From positions 49,814-113,813 of the forward strand of contig JACRJX010000035.1 of NCBI GenBank assembly GCA_016235595.1: 64,000 nucleotides of DNA. Direction: 5' to 3'. The translations under genes and the position numbers were made by a program. A model generated the notes under the pieces. That model did not search any database. It was not told the origin of the DNA and saw only the letters and a program-made list of their open reading frames with translations. How positions within the stretch are numbered: position 1 is the stretch's first letter; each line of letters begins with the position of its first letter. Shown piece after piece: positions 16,297-23,090 of this stretch. The stretch is from Verrucomicrobiota bacterium. Lineage in GTDB: Bacteria > Verrucomicrobiota > Verrucomicrobiia > CAIQCK01.

Positions 16297-17571
16297 ATGA
16301 CGACGCTGATTTCAAACCGTTGCATTGCGCTCGTGTGGGTAGCCGTGTTGCTGCTCGGCGGCCTCGCAACAGTGCCAGCGCCCGCCGAGGACTGGCCACG
16401 CTGGCGTGGACCGCGCGGCGATGGCACATGGAACGCTCCGAAACTGCCGGAGAAATGGCCCGAAGCCGGGCTGCAACAGGTGTGGCGTCAACCGGTGGGC
16501 GGCGGCGACGCGGGCGTGGTTGTGGCTGGTGGCCGCGTCTGCACGATGGACCGTCAGACAGAGCCGGAGGAAACCGAGCGCGTGCTCTGTTTCGATGCGG
16601 CGACCGGCAAGCTCCTGTGGACGCACTCGTATCCAGTGGCCTACGGGAAATTGCAGCATGGCAACGGCCCGCGTGCTGCGCCGACGTTCCACGACGGCCG
16701 TGTGTTTTCGCTGGGCGCGCTCGGTCGCGTGTGTTGTCTCGACGCGGCCAGTGGCAGGCTGCTGTGGACTAAGGACACGGTGGCCGAGTGTGGCGCGCGT
16801 ATTCCGATGTGGGGTTTCGCAGCGTCGCCGTTCATCTTCGGCAACCGGGTGATTGTCCACGTCGGCGCACGGCCGGACGGCAGCTTCCTCGCGCTTGACT
16901 GCAAGACCGGCAAGGAAGTCTGGCGCAGCGTGCCGGACCGCGCCGGCTACTGCACGCCAATCCTCATCCGGCACGCCGGCCAACCGCAGCTCGTCTGCTG
17001 GACGCCCGAGAACGTGCGCGGTCTTGACCCGCGCGATGGCAAACCCCTCTGGGCCGTGCCTTACCCGGTGACCTATGGTGTCTCGATCGCCTCGCCGATT
17101 TTCCATGAAGGCATCGTCTTCGTCGCCGGTTACTGGCAGGGCTCGAAAGCCGTCCAACTCGGACCGGGGCCGACGGATGCAAAGCTGCGCTGGGAGGAAA
17201 ACCAGTTCTTGCGGGGCGAGATGTCGCAACCGCTCTGTCGCGATGGCCATGTATATCTACTCGACAAGACCTATGGCCTGACCTGCTTCGAGTTGAATAC
17301 AGGCAAAAAACTTTGGGACGATGCCAACCAGATGACACCCAAGGGCCGCGACCCGCAAGCAAGTCTCGTCTGGCTCAACAATGCCGACCGCGCGATCATC
17401 CTCAACGCCAGCGGTGAGCTTATCCTCGCGCGGTTGAACCCTGCCGGCTACCACGAGCAATCGCGGACGAAGATCATCGGCAAGACGTGGGCGCATCCGG
17501 CGTTTGCCGGTCGCTGCGTATTCGCGCGCAACGAAAGTGAGTTGGTGTGCGTCGAATTGCCGAAGCCATAG
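16297..17571 (+). CDS. PQQ-like beta-propeller repeat protein (exported), paralogue of 3412-4752
   Basis: A 424-residue secreted beta-propeller. A signal peptide (CIALVWVAVLLLGGLATVPAPA) precedes the mature start EDWPRWRGPRGDGTW, the same DWPxWxGPxxDGxW signature as in the paralogue. Blade motifs include RVLCFDAATGKLLWTHSY, CCLDAASGRLLWTKD, LALDCKTGKEVWRSV and GLDPRDGKPLWAVPY; the last blade ends in AHPAFAGRCVFARNESELVCVEL, which also matches the paralogue (AHPAFAQRCLFARNDKELVCVDL). Unlike the paralogue it lies alone, between a membrane protein and an acyl-CoA synthetase. The family is widespread in Planctomycetota and Verrucomicrobiota and has no agreed biochemical role; binding or scaffolding at the cell surface is plausible. 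Confidence 0.85.
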   Translation: MTTLISNRCIALVWVAVLLLGGLATVPAPAEDWPRWRGPRGDGTWNAPKLPEKWPEAGLQQVWRQPVGGGDAGVVVAGGRVCTMDRQTEPEETERVLCFDAATGKLLWTHSYPVAYGKLQHGNGPRAAPTFHDGRVFSLGALGRVCCLDAASGRLLWTKDTVAECGARIPMWGFAASPFIFGNRVIVHVGARPDGSFLALDCKTGKEVWRSVPDRAGYCTPILIRHAGQPQLVCWTPENVRGLDPRDGKPLWAVPYPVTYGVSIASPIFHEGIVFVAGYWQGSKAVQLGPGPTDAKLRWEENQFLRGEMSQPLCRDGHVYLLDKTYGLTCFELNTGKKLWDDANQMTPKGRDPQASLVWLNNADRAIILNASGELILARLNPAGYHEQSRTKIIGKTWAHPAFAGRCVFARNESELVCVELPKP

Positions 17572-17639
17572 ACGAAGGCGCGATCTTGCCTGGCGAAGAA
17601 CAAAAAATATTTTCCGATTCAGTTTCGCGGCGACATCGG

Positions 17640-17645
17640 TAGAAT
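17640..17645 (+). promoter_or_regulatory. -10-like hexamer TAGAAT directly before the acyl-CoA synthetase gene
   Basis: TAGAAT ends 6 nt before the ATG at 17652, so transcription should begin at the start codon. No Shine-Dalgarno is present. The -35 region is not recognisable. Confidence 0.42.
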
Positions 17646-17651
17646 CGCCAG

Positions 17652-19238
17652 ATGGTTGAGCCTTCGGAACATTTCAACTTTGTCCGCGATGTCATGGACC
17701 GCTGGGCGTCCGAGCGCCCGGATGCGGCGGCGCTGTGGTTCGTAGACAGTCCCGGCGGCAGCGAACAGAGGTTTTCTTTCCGTCAACTGGCTGAAAGTTC
17801 CCGGCGGGCCGCGTCTTTTCTTGTGCGACAGGGCATCCGCCGCGGCGATCGGGTGCTCATCGTTCTCCCGCGCGTGCCGCAATGGTGGCTCGCGATGTTG
17901 GGACTGATCCGGCTCGGCGCGGTGCCGGTTCCAGGCACAGCCTTGTTGACCGCCAAGGACATCCGGTTCCGCGCGAAGTCCGCCGGGGCATGCGCGATCA
18001 TCACGGATGGCGACGGCGCGGCGAAAGCCGAAGGTTTCCACGGAATCCGCATCCTCGTGAACGCCGCGAGCACCGCGGCTGTGCCGGCTGGGTGGGTGGA
18101 TTTCGACGCTGGACTGCGCGCGGCCGACGCCGGTTTCGATCCGGAACCGACGCGCGGCGACGAACCGGGCATCATCTACTTCACCAGCGGCACGACCGGC
18201 CATCCAAAAATGGTGATTCACTCACAGGCCAGCTACGGACTCGGCCATCGTGTGACGGGCACGTTGTGGCTCGATCTGAAGCCGGGCGACGTGTTGTGGA
18301 CGATCTCGGACACCGGCTGGGCCAAGGCGGCGTGGTCGAGCTTCTTCGGGCCGTGGCAGGTGGGCGTATGCGTGTTCACGCTGGGTTCGGGCGGAAAATT
18401 CGGGCCGGTGACGGCACTGCAAATGCTTTCACAGTATCCGATCACGACGTGGTGTGCGCCTCCGACGGCGTTGCGGATGATCGTGCGGGAGGATTTATCA
18501 CAATGGCAGTTCCCGCATCTGCGGCATTGCGTCAGCGCGGGAGAACCGTTGAACGCAGAAGTGGTGAACGCATGGAAGGCGGCGACGGGCTTGACCATTT
18601 ACGAAGGCTACGGCCAGACCGAGTCGGTCGTGCTGGTCGGCAACTTCCGGGCGCTCGGCCACGAGGTGCGTCCGGGTTGGATGGGCCGCGCCACGCCGGG
18701 CTTCGAGCTGGCGGTGTTGGACGAGCAGTTGCGGGAAGTGCCGGACGGGGAGGAAGGCGAGCTGGCGGTGCGCGTCGCCCCGCGCCGGCCGGTCGGTTTG
18801 TTCCGCGAGTACTGGCAGAATCCTGCCGAAAACGCCGACCGATTTCGCGGTGACTGGTATCTCACTCACGACCGGGTCATCCGCGACACCGACGGTTACT
18901 ACCGATTCGTGGGCCGCGACGACGATGTGATCAAAAGCTCCGGCTATCGTATCGGGCCATTTGAAGTCGAGAGCGCGTTGATCGAGCATCCGGCAGTGCT
19001 GGAAGCCGGTGTCGTCGGCGTGCCGGACAGTGTGCGCGGCCAGATTGTGAAGGCGTTCGTGGTGCTGCGCAAAGGCGTCGCCGCCAGCGACGCACTCCGG
19101 CTGGAGCTGCAAACCCACTGCAAACATGCGACCGCGCCCTACAAATATCCGCGCGAAGTGGAGTTCGTCCCGTCATTGCCGAAGACCATCAGCGGCAAGA
19201 CGCGCCGCGCCGAACTGCGACAACGGGGGCGGTTGTAG
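17652..19238 (+). CDS. Acyl-CoA synthetase (AMP-forming), medium-chain/acetyl-CoA synthetase-like
   Basis: A 528-residue ANL-superfamily ligase that activates a carboxylic acid as acyl-AMP and then acyl-CoA. The phosphate-binding loop YFTSGTTGHPKM lies at 176-187. YEGYGQTES is the A5 motif, WYLTHDRVIRDTDGYYRFVGRDDDVIKSSGYRIGP spans the hinge and A8 region, and PKTISGKTRR near the C-terminus carries the catalytic lysine (about K516). The LWTISDTGWAKAAW segment and overall length match the medium-chain acyl-CoA synthetase (ACSM/MACS) group rather than long-chain enzymes or acetyl-CoA synthetase proper. The gene stands alone; the acyl substrate cannot be assigned. The ATG is six nt downstream of a -10-like hexamer, supporting this start. 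Confidence 0.92.
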   Translation: MVEPSEHFNFVRDVMDRWASERPDAAALWFVDSPGGSEQRFSFRQLAESSRRAASFLVRQGIRRGDRVLIVLPRVPQWWLAMLGLIRLGAVPVPGTALLTAKDIRFRAKSAGACAIITDGDGAAKAEGFHGIRILVNAASTAAVPAGWVDFDAGLRAADAGFDPEPTRGDEPGIIYFTSGTTGHPKMVIHSQASYGLGHRVTGTLWLDLKPGDVLWTISDTGWAKAAWSSFFGPWQVGVCVFTLGSGGKFGPVTALQMLSQYPITTWCAPPTALRMIVREDLSQWQFPHLRHCVSAGEPLNAEVVNAWKAATGLTIYEGYGQTESVVLVGNFRALGHEVRPGWMGRATPGFELAVLDEQLREVPDGEEGELAVRVAPRRPVGLFREYWQNPAENADRFRGDWYLTHDRVIRDTDGYYRFVGRDDDVIKSSGYRIGPFEVESALIEHPAVLEAGVVGVPDSVRGQIVKAFVVLRKGVAASDALRLELQTHCKHATAPYKYPREVEFVPSLPKTISGKTRRAELRQRGRL

Positions 19239-19280
19239 CCCATCCACACCCATGGGATGGACGGGCAGTTGCGAATCTGG

Positions 19281-19286
19281 TAGGGT
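19281..19286 (+). promoter_or_regulatory. -10-like hexamer TAGGGT before the secretin-like gene
   Basis: TAGGGT ends 7 nt before the ATG at 19294, with no Shine-Dalgarno between. It follows the same arrangement as at the acyl-CoA synthetase, radC and tatD genes. It is weaker than the others because only T1, A2 and T6 match the consensus. Confidence 0.3.
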
Positions 19287-19293
19287 CGCGCCG

Positions 19294-20160
19294 ATGTGCC
19301 GGATATGGGTCTTCACGTTGTTGCTGGCGGGCGTTGGCTTTGCGGCGGAGCCGGTAACACGTTCCTATCCGCTCGGCATCGCCGACCCGGAGGAAGTGAT
19401 GGAGCAGGCCAAGCTGTTGACATCGCCAGCGGCCAAGGTCTGGCTGAACCCGCAGCGCACTCAGCTCTGTGTCACTGACACCGCCGACCGGCTCGCGTCC
19501 ATAGTCCCGCTGATCCAATCGCTGCAACGGCCGCCGCGCAATATCACGCTTCGTGTTCGCTATCCCGATTTCGTTACGCTGCCGAACGCGACCCAAACCG
19601 CCGGCATCTCCGGCGGCGACCGCACGGGATTGACCGGCATGCAGTCCAGTCCGTTCGGCCCGGGGAAGATCCGCTTCGGCGGCCCGCCGCCACCGGTCGT
19701 CGGCTCCGGCGAGCGTCGCGGGGCGCCCGCACCCACACCGAGACCAGCCGCCAATGAAACCTCCGTCGTTGTGCCCAGCGGAAAAGGCGCATGGTTGATG
19801 GTCTCGCCAGCGGCTCCGAACGCCGGCTGGCTGTTCCAATGGGGCATCGGCCGCAATCTCTGGCCCGCGACGCCGCGCTGGACGCAGGTGAAAGCAAACC
19901 TTTACGTCGTGCCGAAACTGCGTGGCGAGTCCATCCGGCTCCAGATGATGCCTGCGGTAAGCTGCATGGCCGGGATTACGCAACGCAATCTGGCGCTTGA
20001 AAGCATGATGCTGGAGAAAACGGTCGCTAACGGTGAAGAAGTTGAGGTGAGTAACGCGTCGGGAAGCGGCGAAGAGTTCCACCGGCATTTTTTCGCGACC
20101 TACGACCGCAACCGCCAGCCGGTGCCGATGCAATTGTGGATCACCCCGACGGTGCAGTAA
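19294..20160 (+). CDS. Exported protein with a secretin N-domain-like segment
   Basis: A 288-residue exported protein of unknown function. The start at 19294 (MCRIWVFTLLLAGVGFAAEP) gives a clear signal peptide; the frame is open further upstream but that part overlaps the synthetase gene. Residues about 20-95 (SYPLGIADPEEVMEQAK ... VCVTDTADRLASIVPLIQSL) show the beta-alpha-beta pattern and the 'position index, then transient ring' wording of secretin/NolW N-domains, which pack in type II or III secretion rings. A Gly/Pro-rich linker follows, and then a C-terminal beta-rich domain. No secretin pore domain is present. It is followed by a TPR-like gene, 89 nt away. Assignment is by pattern only. 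Confidence 0.7.
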   Translation: MCRIWVFTLLLAGVGFAAEPVTRSYPLGIADPEEVMEQAKLLTSPAAKVWLNPQRTQLCVTDTADRLASIVPLIQSLQRPPRNITLRVRYPDFVTLPNATQTAGISGGDRTGLTGMQSSPFGPGKIRFGGPPPPVVGSGERRGAPAPTPRPAANETSVVVPSGKGAWLMVSPAAPNAGWLFQWGIGRNLWPATPRWTQVKANLYVVPKLRGESIRLQMMPAVSCMAGITQRNLALESMMLEKTVANGEEVEVSNASGSGEEFHRHFFATYDRNRQPVPMQLWITPTVQ

Positions 20161-20249
20161 CCCAACAACGGACTTGCAGAAACCATGAGACTATTGCCAA
20201 CCTTGCTTCCGGTGTTCATCATTCTGCGACTCCGGGACGCTGTCACCGT

Positions 20250-20894
20250 ATGAATCCTGAAGAACAAAAAGTCATCGCGTATTACAATCAAGCACAGGAA
20301 GCACGCCAAGCCGGCGACAACGCGGCTGCGCTGAACCACCTGCGTTCCTGCCTGGAGGTGTTGCGGTTGACCGCCGACCGCCTGTCGCAAGGCCGCGTGT
20401 GCGCACTGATGGGCGACATCCACGCGGGGGCAAATGAGCCGGCGGAGGCGCTGGCCTGCTTTGAGTTGGCGGCGACCTGCCTCACCGACGTCGAGGTGAG
20501 GCGCGAGCGGTTGATGGTCATGTTCCGCATGGCCCAGGCCGCGCGGTCTCTCGGCCAGGAAGCGAAGTCCTTGGAGACCTACGACGAAATCATCCGCATA
20601 ACCCAAGCCCTCCGCGACGTTCGCTCCGAGGGAATGGCGCGCGCGCTGCGCGGCGAGGTCGTGTTCAATCGCGGCGGTCAAACGGATGGGCTGCACCAGA
20701 TGTTATTGGGTTTGACCCGCCTGCGAACCGCAAAAGCTCCGGAAATGGACATGATCATCGAGCATATCCGCCACTACGGCAGCCTGGTTCCCCGCAAACA
20801 ATACGAATCTCTTCTGGAAGAAAAAGTGGACAGCCACAATTTGAAGAAGAAATTGCTGGCTGAACCGACGCCCGCCGACACGATCCGGAAGTAG
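20250..20894 (+). CDS. TPR-like helical repeat protein, function unknown
   Basis: A 214-residue soluble protein, apparently cytoplasmic as there is no signal peptide. The start MNPEEQKVIAYYNQ is chosen because upstream codons overlap the preceding gene. The sequence is all helix with TPR-type pairs: YYNQAQEARQAGDNAAALNHL, GDIHAGANEPAEALACFELA and AQAARSLGQEAKSLETYDEI. Such repeats bind other proteins. The C-terminal third (IIEHIRHYGSLVPRKQYESLLEEKVDSHNLKKKLL) is charged and helical. It may be functionally linked with the secretin-like protein upstream, but the 89-nt gap makes an operon uncertain. I cannot name the gene. Confidence 0.75.
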   Translation: MNPEEQKVIAYYNQAQEARQAGDNAAALNHLRSCLEVLRLTADRLSQGRVCALMGDIHAGANEPAEALACFELAATCLTDVEVRRERLMVMFRMAQAARSLGQEAKSLETYDEIIRITQALRDVRSEGMARALRGEVVFNRGGQTDGLHQMLLGLTRLRTAKAPEMDMIIEHIRHYGSLVPRKQYESLLEEKVDSHNLKKKLLAEPTPADTIRK

Positions 20895-20949
20895 CGTCCC
20901 GCTAGGGCGACGGACTGTCTTTGCCTTCCCCCAGCGCGCCCGGCCATTC

Positions 20950-21750
20950 TTGGCGCTTGTGGGAAAGCAGATTTGTTGGCAAGAATGTCGTGCTTTGAAA
21001 ACGGCCAAGCACAGCAAAATCACTGGAAGCGCGGCGCGTTTGCACGCCGTCGAAACGGTCGGCCATTTTGCCAGGCTCGACCTGAAGCGGCATGAGCGCA
21101 CCGGCATCCCGGAAGCGGTGTTCGCCGCCAGCAAGACCCACCAGCAGGTCGTGGCCATCCTCGCGCGATTGGCCAAGGCGTCGGGTCAGACACTGGCCAC
21201 CCACGTAACCGACAAGTGCGCGGCGCTCGTCCGGCGCAAGCTCGGCAAACAGCTTCGGCTCGACTACAACCCGTTGGCGCGGACGCTGGTGGCGCAGCGG
21301 CGCGGCTTCGTGCCGAAACGCACGGGCGGCCGTATCGCTGTCGTTGCGGCGGGCACGGCGGATTTGCGCGTGGCGGAGGAAGCGCGCGTGACAGCCGAGT
21401 TGATGGGCTGCGAGGTGTTGAGGTTCTACGATGTCGGCATCGCGGGCATCCATCGGCTGATCGAACCCCTCCACCAGATGCACGACGCGGACATCGCCTG
21501 CGCCGTCGTCTGCGCCGGCATGGAGGGCGCGCTGCCCGCCGTCGTGCGCGGGCTGTTGCACGCGCCGGTGATCGGCGTGCCGGTTTCGACCGGCTACGGC
21601 TACGGCGGGCATGGCGAAGGGGCGCTCATGACGATGCTCCAAAGCTGCGCGCCCGGCCTGACGGTGGTGAACATTGACAACGGTTTTGGCGCCGGCGCGA
21701 CAGCCGCATTGATTGCGAATCGGCTGGCGGCAAAAAGCCGTGGAGCGTGA
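20950..21750 (+). CDS. larB: LarB, pyridinium-3,5-biscarboxylate mononucleotide synthase
   Basis: A member of the LarB family, which carboxylates and hydrolyses nicotinate adenine dinucleotide as the first step of nickel-pincer-nucleotide cofactor synthesis. The C-terminal half is a PurE-like flavodoxin fold: RIAVVAAGTADLRVAEEARVTAELMG, FYDVGIAGIHRLI, CAGMEGALPAVVRGL, and VGVPVS-like IGVPVSTGYGYGGHGEGALMTMLQSCAPG ending in NIDNGFGAGATAALI. The N-terminal part (FARLDLKRHERTGIPEAVFAASKTHQQ) matches the family's LDxxRxxRxGxPEVV motif. The first codon is uncertain: TTG at 20950 and GTG at 20959 are both possible and neither has a clear ribosome site. purE follows 40 nt downstream. larC and larE are not in the window; a larA homologue lies at 39352-40626. 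Confidence 0.88.
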   Translation: MALVGKQICWQECRALKTAKHSKITGSAARLHAVETVGHFARLDLKRHERTGIPEAVFAASKTHQQVVAILARLAKASGQTLATHVTDKCAALVRRKLGKQLRLDYNPLARTLVAQRRGFVPKRTGGRIAVVAAGTADLRVAEEARVTAELMGCEVLRFYDVGIAGIHRLIEPLHQMHDADIACAVVCAGMEGALPAVVRGLLHAPVIGVPVSTGYGYGGHGEGALMTMLQSCAPGLTVVNIDNGFGAGATAALIANRLAAKSRGA

Positions 21751-21790
21751 AGCGTCGAGCGAAAACGGCTGAGATTCGAGGACGAGGACG

Positions 21791-22279
21791 ATGAACAATA
21801 AACCTCTGGTAGTCGTAATCATGGGCAGCAAATCGGACTGGGACGTGATGAAAGGTGCAGCCGATATGCTGACCGAGTTTGGCGTGGCGCATGAGTGTCG
21901 TGTCATGTCGGCGCATCGCACGCCGGGACTTGTCACCGAATTCATCTCCACCGCCGAACAGCGCGGCGTCGAAGTCGTCATCGCCGCGGCGGGCGGTGCG
22001 GCCCATCTGGCCGGCGTGGCGGCGGCACACACGGTGTTGCCGGTGCTCGGCGTGCCAATGGAGACGAAATCGCTCGGCGGGCTGGATTCGTTGCTCTCGA
22101 CCGTGCAGATGCCCGGAGGCATTCCCGTGGGAACCCTGGCCATTGGCTCCGCTGGCGCGAAGAACGCGGCGCTGCTGGCCATCGCCATCCTCGCCAACTC
22201 ACGGCCGGAGCTGCGCGAGAAACTGAAGGCCTATCGCAAGAAACAAGCGGAGAAAGTGCTGGCAGAAAAACTGCCGTAA
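21791..22279 (+). CDS. purE: N5-carboxyaminoimidazole ribonucleotide mutase (class I PurE)
   Basis: A 162-residue enzyme that converts N5-CAIR to CAIR in de novo purine synthesis. The family motifs are GSKSDWD (12-18), SAHRTP (40-45, with the catalytic histidine H42), AAAGGAAHLAGVAAAHT, and the ETKSLGGLDSLLSTVQMPGGIPVGTLAIG loop, followed by the usual C-terminal helix. The length and the SxHRT motif mark the bacterial class I enzyme. The ribosome site GAGGACGAGGACG precedes the ATG. No purK or other purine genes are nearby. It follows larB by 40 nt; LarB and PurE share a fold, so the adjacency of two relatives is of interest. A hairpin after the gene could terminate transcription. Confidence 0.95.
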   Translation: MNNKPLVVVIMGSKSDWDVMKGAADMLTEFGVAHECRVMSAHRTPGLVTEFISTAEQRGVEVVIAAAGGAAHLAGVAAAHTVLPVLGVPMETKSLGGLDSLLSTVQMPGGIPVGTLAIGSAGAKNAALLAIAILANSRPELREKLKAYRKKQAEKVLAEKLP

Positions 22280-22293
22280 AGCGTCAAGCATTG

Positions 22294-22315
22294 AGCGTGG
22301 GGAGAATTCCACGCT
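22294..22315. terminator. Probable bidirectional terminator between purE and dedA
   Basis: AGCGTGG (22294-22300) and CCACGCT (22309-22315) form a perfect 7-bp stem with an 8-nt loop. It lies between two convergent genes, 14 nt after the purE stop and 19 nt before the dedA stop. The following bases on the plus strand are moderately T-rich. Confidence 0.5.
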
Positions 22316-22334
22316 TCATGTTTCGTGCTTTGTG

Positions 22335-22976
22335 CTACACGCCCTTCATGTGGCGGTGGACGAAGAAGTAGTAGATGCCGCCGAGCACCGCCGCCGCGCC
22401 GGCCAACCACATGGCGATGCGATGGAACTCGCCCGCCATCAGCCGCTCATCCTGCCCCGCAATGACGCCGACGTAACAGAGCACGGCACTCCAGATCGCC
22501 GAGCCGAGCAGCGTGTAGACGGAGAACTTCGCGTAGTTCATTTCGACGATGCCCGCCGGGATGCCGATGAGGTGCCGCACCACCGGCAACAACCGCGAGA
22601 CGAAAATGCCCATCGAGCCGTAGTGCGCCGCCCAGCGCTCCGCGCCGTGGATCTTTTCCGGCGAGATGAAAATGTATTTGCCGTAACGCAACACCAGCGG
22701 CCGGCCCAGCCATCGCGACGCCCAATACATCGCCGTCGCGCCCAGCCAGGAACCGATGGCTCCCGCAATAACAAGGCCGATCTGCGCCGGCCAACCAGCG
22801 AAATGGATGCCGAGAAACTGCATGCCGTTCTTCCACGCCAGGTGGGCGGCTGGCGGGATGACAAACTCGCTCGGCAGCGGCGCGATGGAGCTTTCAACCG
22901 CCATCAACAGCGCCACCAGCGGATAACCGCCCGAATCCAGCGTCGCCATATACCAATCAATCAGTGGCTTGAACAT
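22335..22976 (-). CDS. DedA family integral membrane protein
   Basis: A 213-residue DedA/SNARE-associated (VTT-domain) membrane protein. Members are thought to move phospholipids or undecaprenyl phosphate across the inner membrane. The family signatures are present: the acidic E-x(5)-P-x-P-S-E re-entrant loop (VESSIAPLPSEFVIPPAAH), GAIGSWLGATAMYWASRWLGR, and the basic motif FVSRLLPVVRHLIGIPAGI with the conserved arginines. Four to five hydrophobic segments can be seen, ending with AAAVLGGIYYFFVHRHMKGV. A strong ribosome site (AAGGAGG) lies just before the ATG at 22976. It is divergent from the following TPR gene and convergent with purE. The exact lipid substrate is not determined. Confidence 0.92.
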   Translation of the reverse strand: MFKPLIDWYMATLDSGGYPLVALLMAVESSIAPLPSEFVIPPAAHLAWKNGMQFLGIHFAGWPAQIGLVIAGAIGSWLGATAMYWASRWLGRPLVLRYGKYIFISPEKIHGAERWAAHYGSMGIFVSRLLPVVRHLIGIPAGIVEMNYAKFSVYTLLGSAIWSAVLCYVGVIAGQDERLMAGEFHRIAMWLAGAAAVLGGIYYFFVHRHMKGV

Positions 22977-23075
22977 AGTGCCTCCTTCCTACCTGAAATC
23001 GCATCGCTGCGCCAAGCTTCTTGCGCATCGCCTGTGGCGATTGTCGGCGGCGTTGCAGCGCGCCGCTGTATCGTT

Positions 23076-23081
23076 TATCCT
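23076..23081 (+). promoter_or_regulatory. -10-like hexamer TATCCT before the TPR-coiled coil-NPCBM operon
   Basis: TATCCT ends 9 nt before the GTG at 23091, the same hexamer and distance as at the duplicated membrane protein gene. No Shine-Dalgarno is seen. It would give a leaderless operon transcript. Confidence 0.38.
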
Positions 23082-23090
23082 TGGATCACG

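Noticed and set aside
22261..22275. GGCAG-AAAAA-CTGCC hairpin
   Set aside because: It lies inside purE coding sequence (final residues), and the better-placed hairpin at 22294-22315 explains termination. Kept only as a possible secondary element.
21744..22300. Similar AGCGT(C/T)(G/A)AGC strings after larB and after purE
   Set aside because: Short and only two or three copies seen. They might be part of a dispersed repeat but the evidence here is too thin.
22332..23090. The upstream 253 codons of the frame that contains the TPR protein
   Set aside because: Most of it is antisense to dedA. The signal peptide starting at the GTG at 23091 marks the real start.
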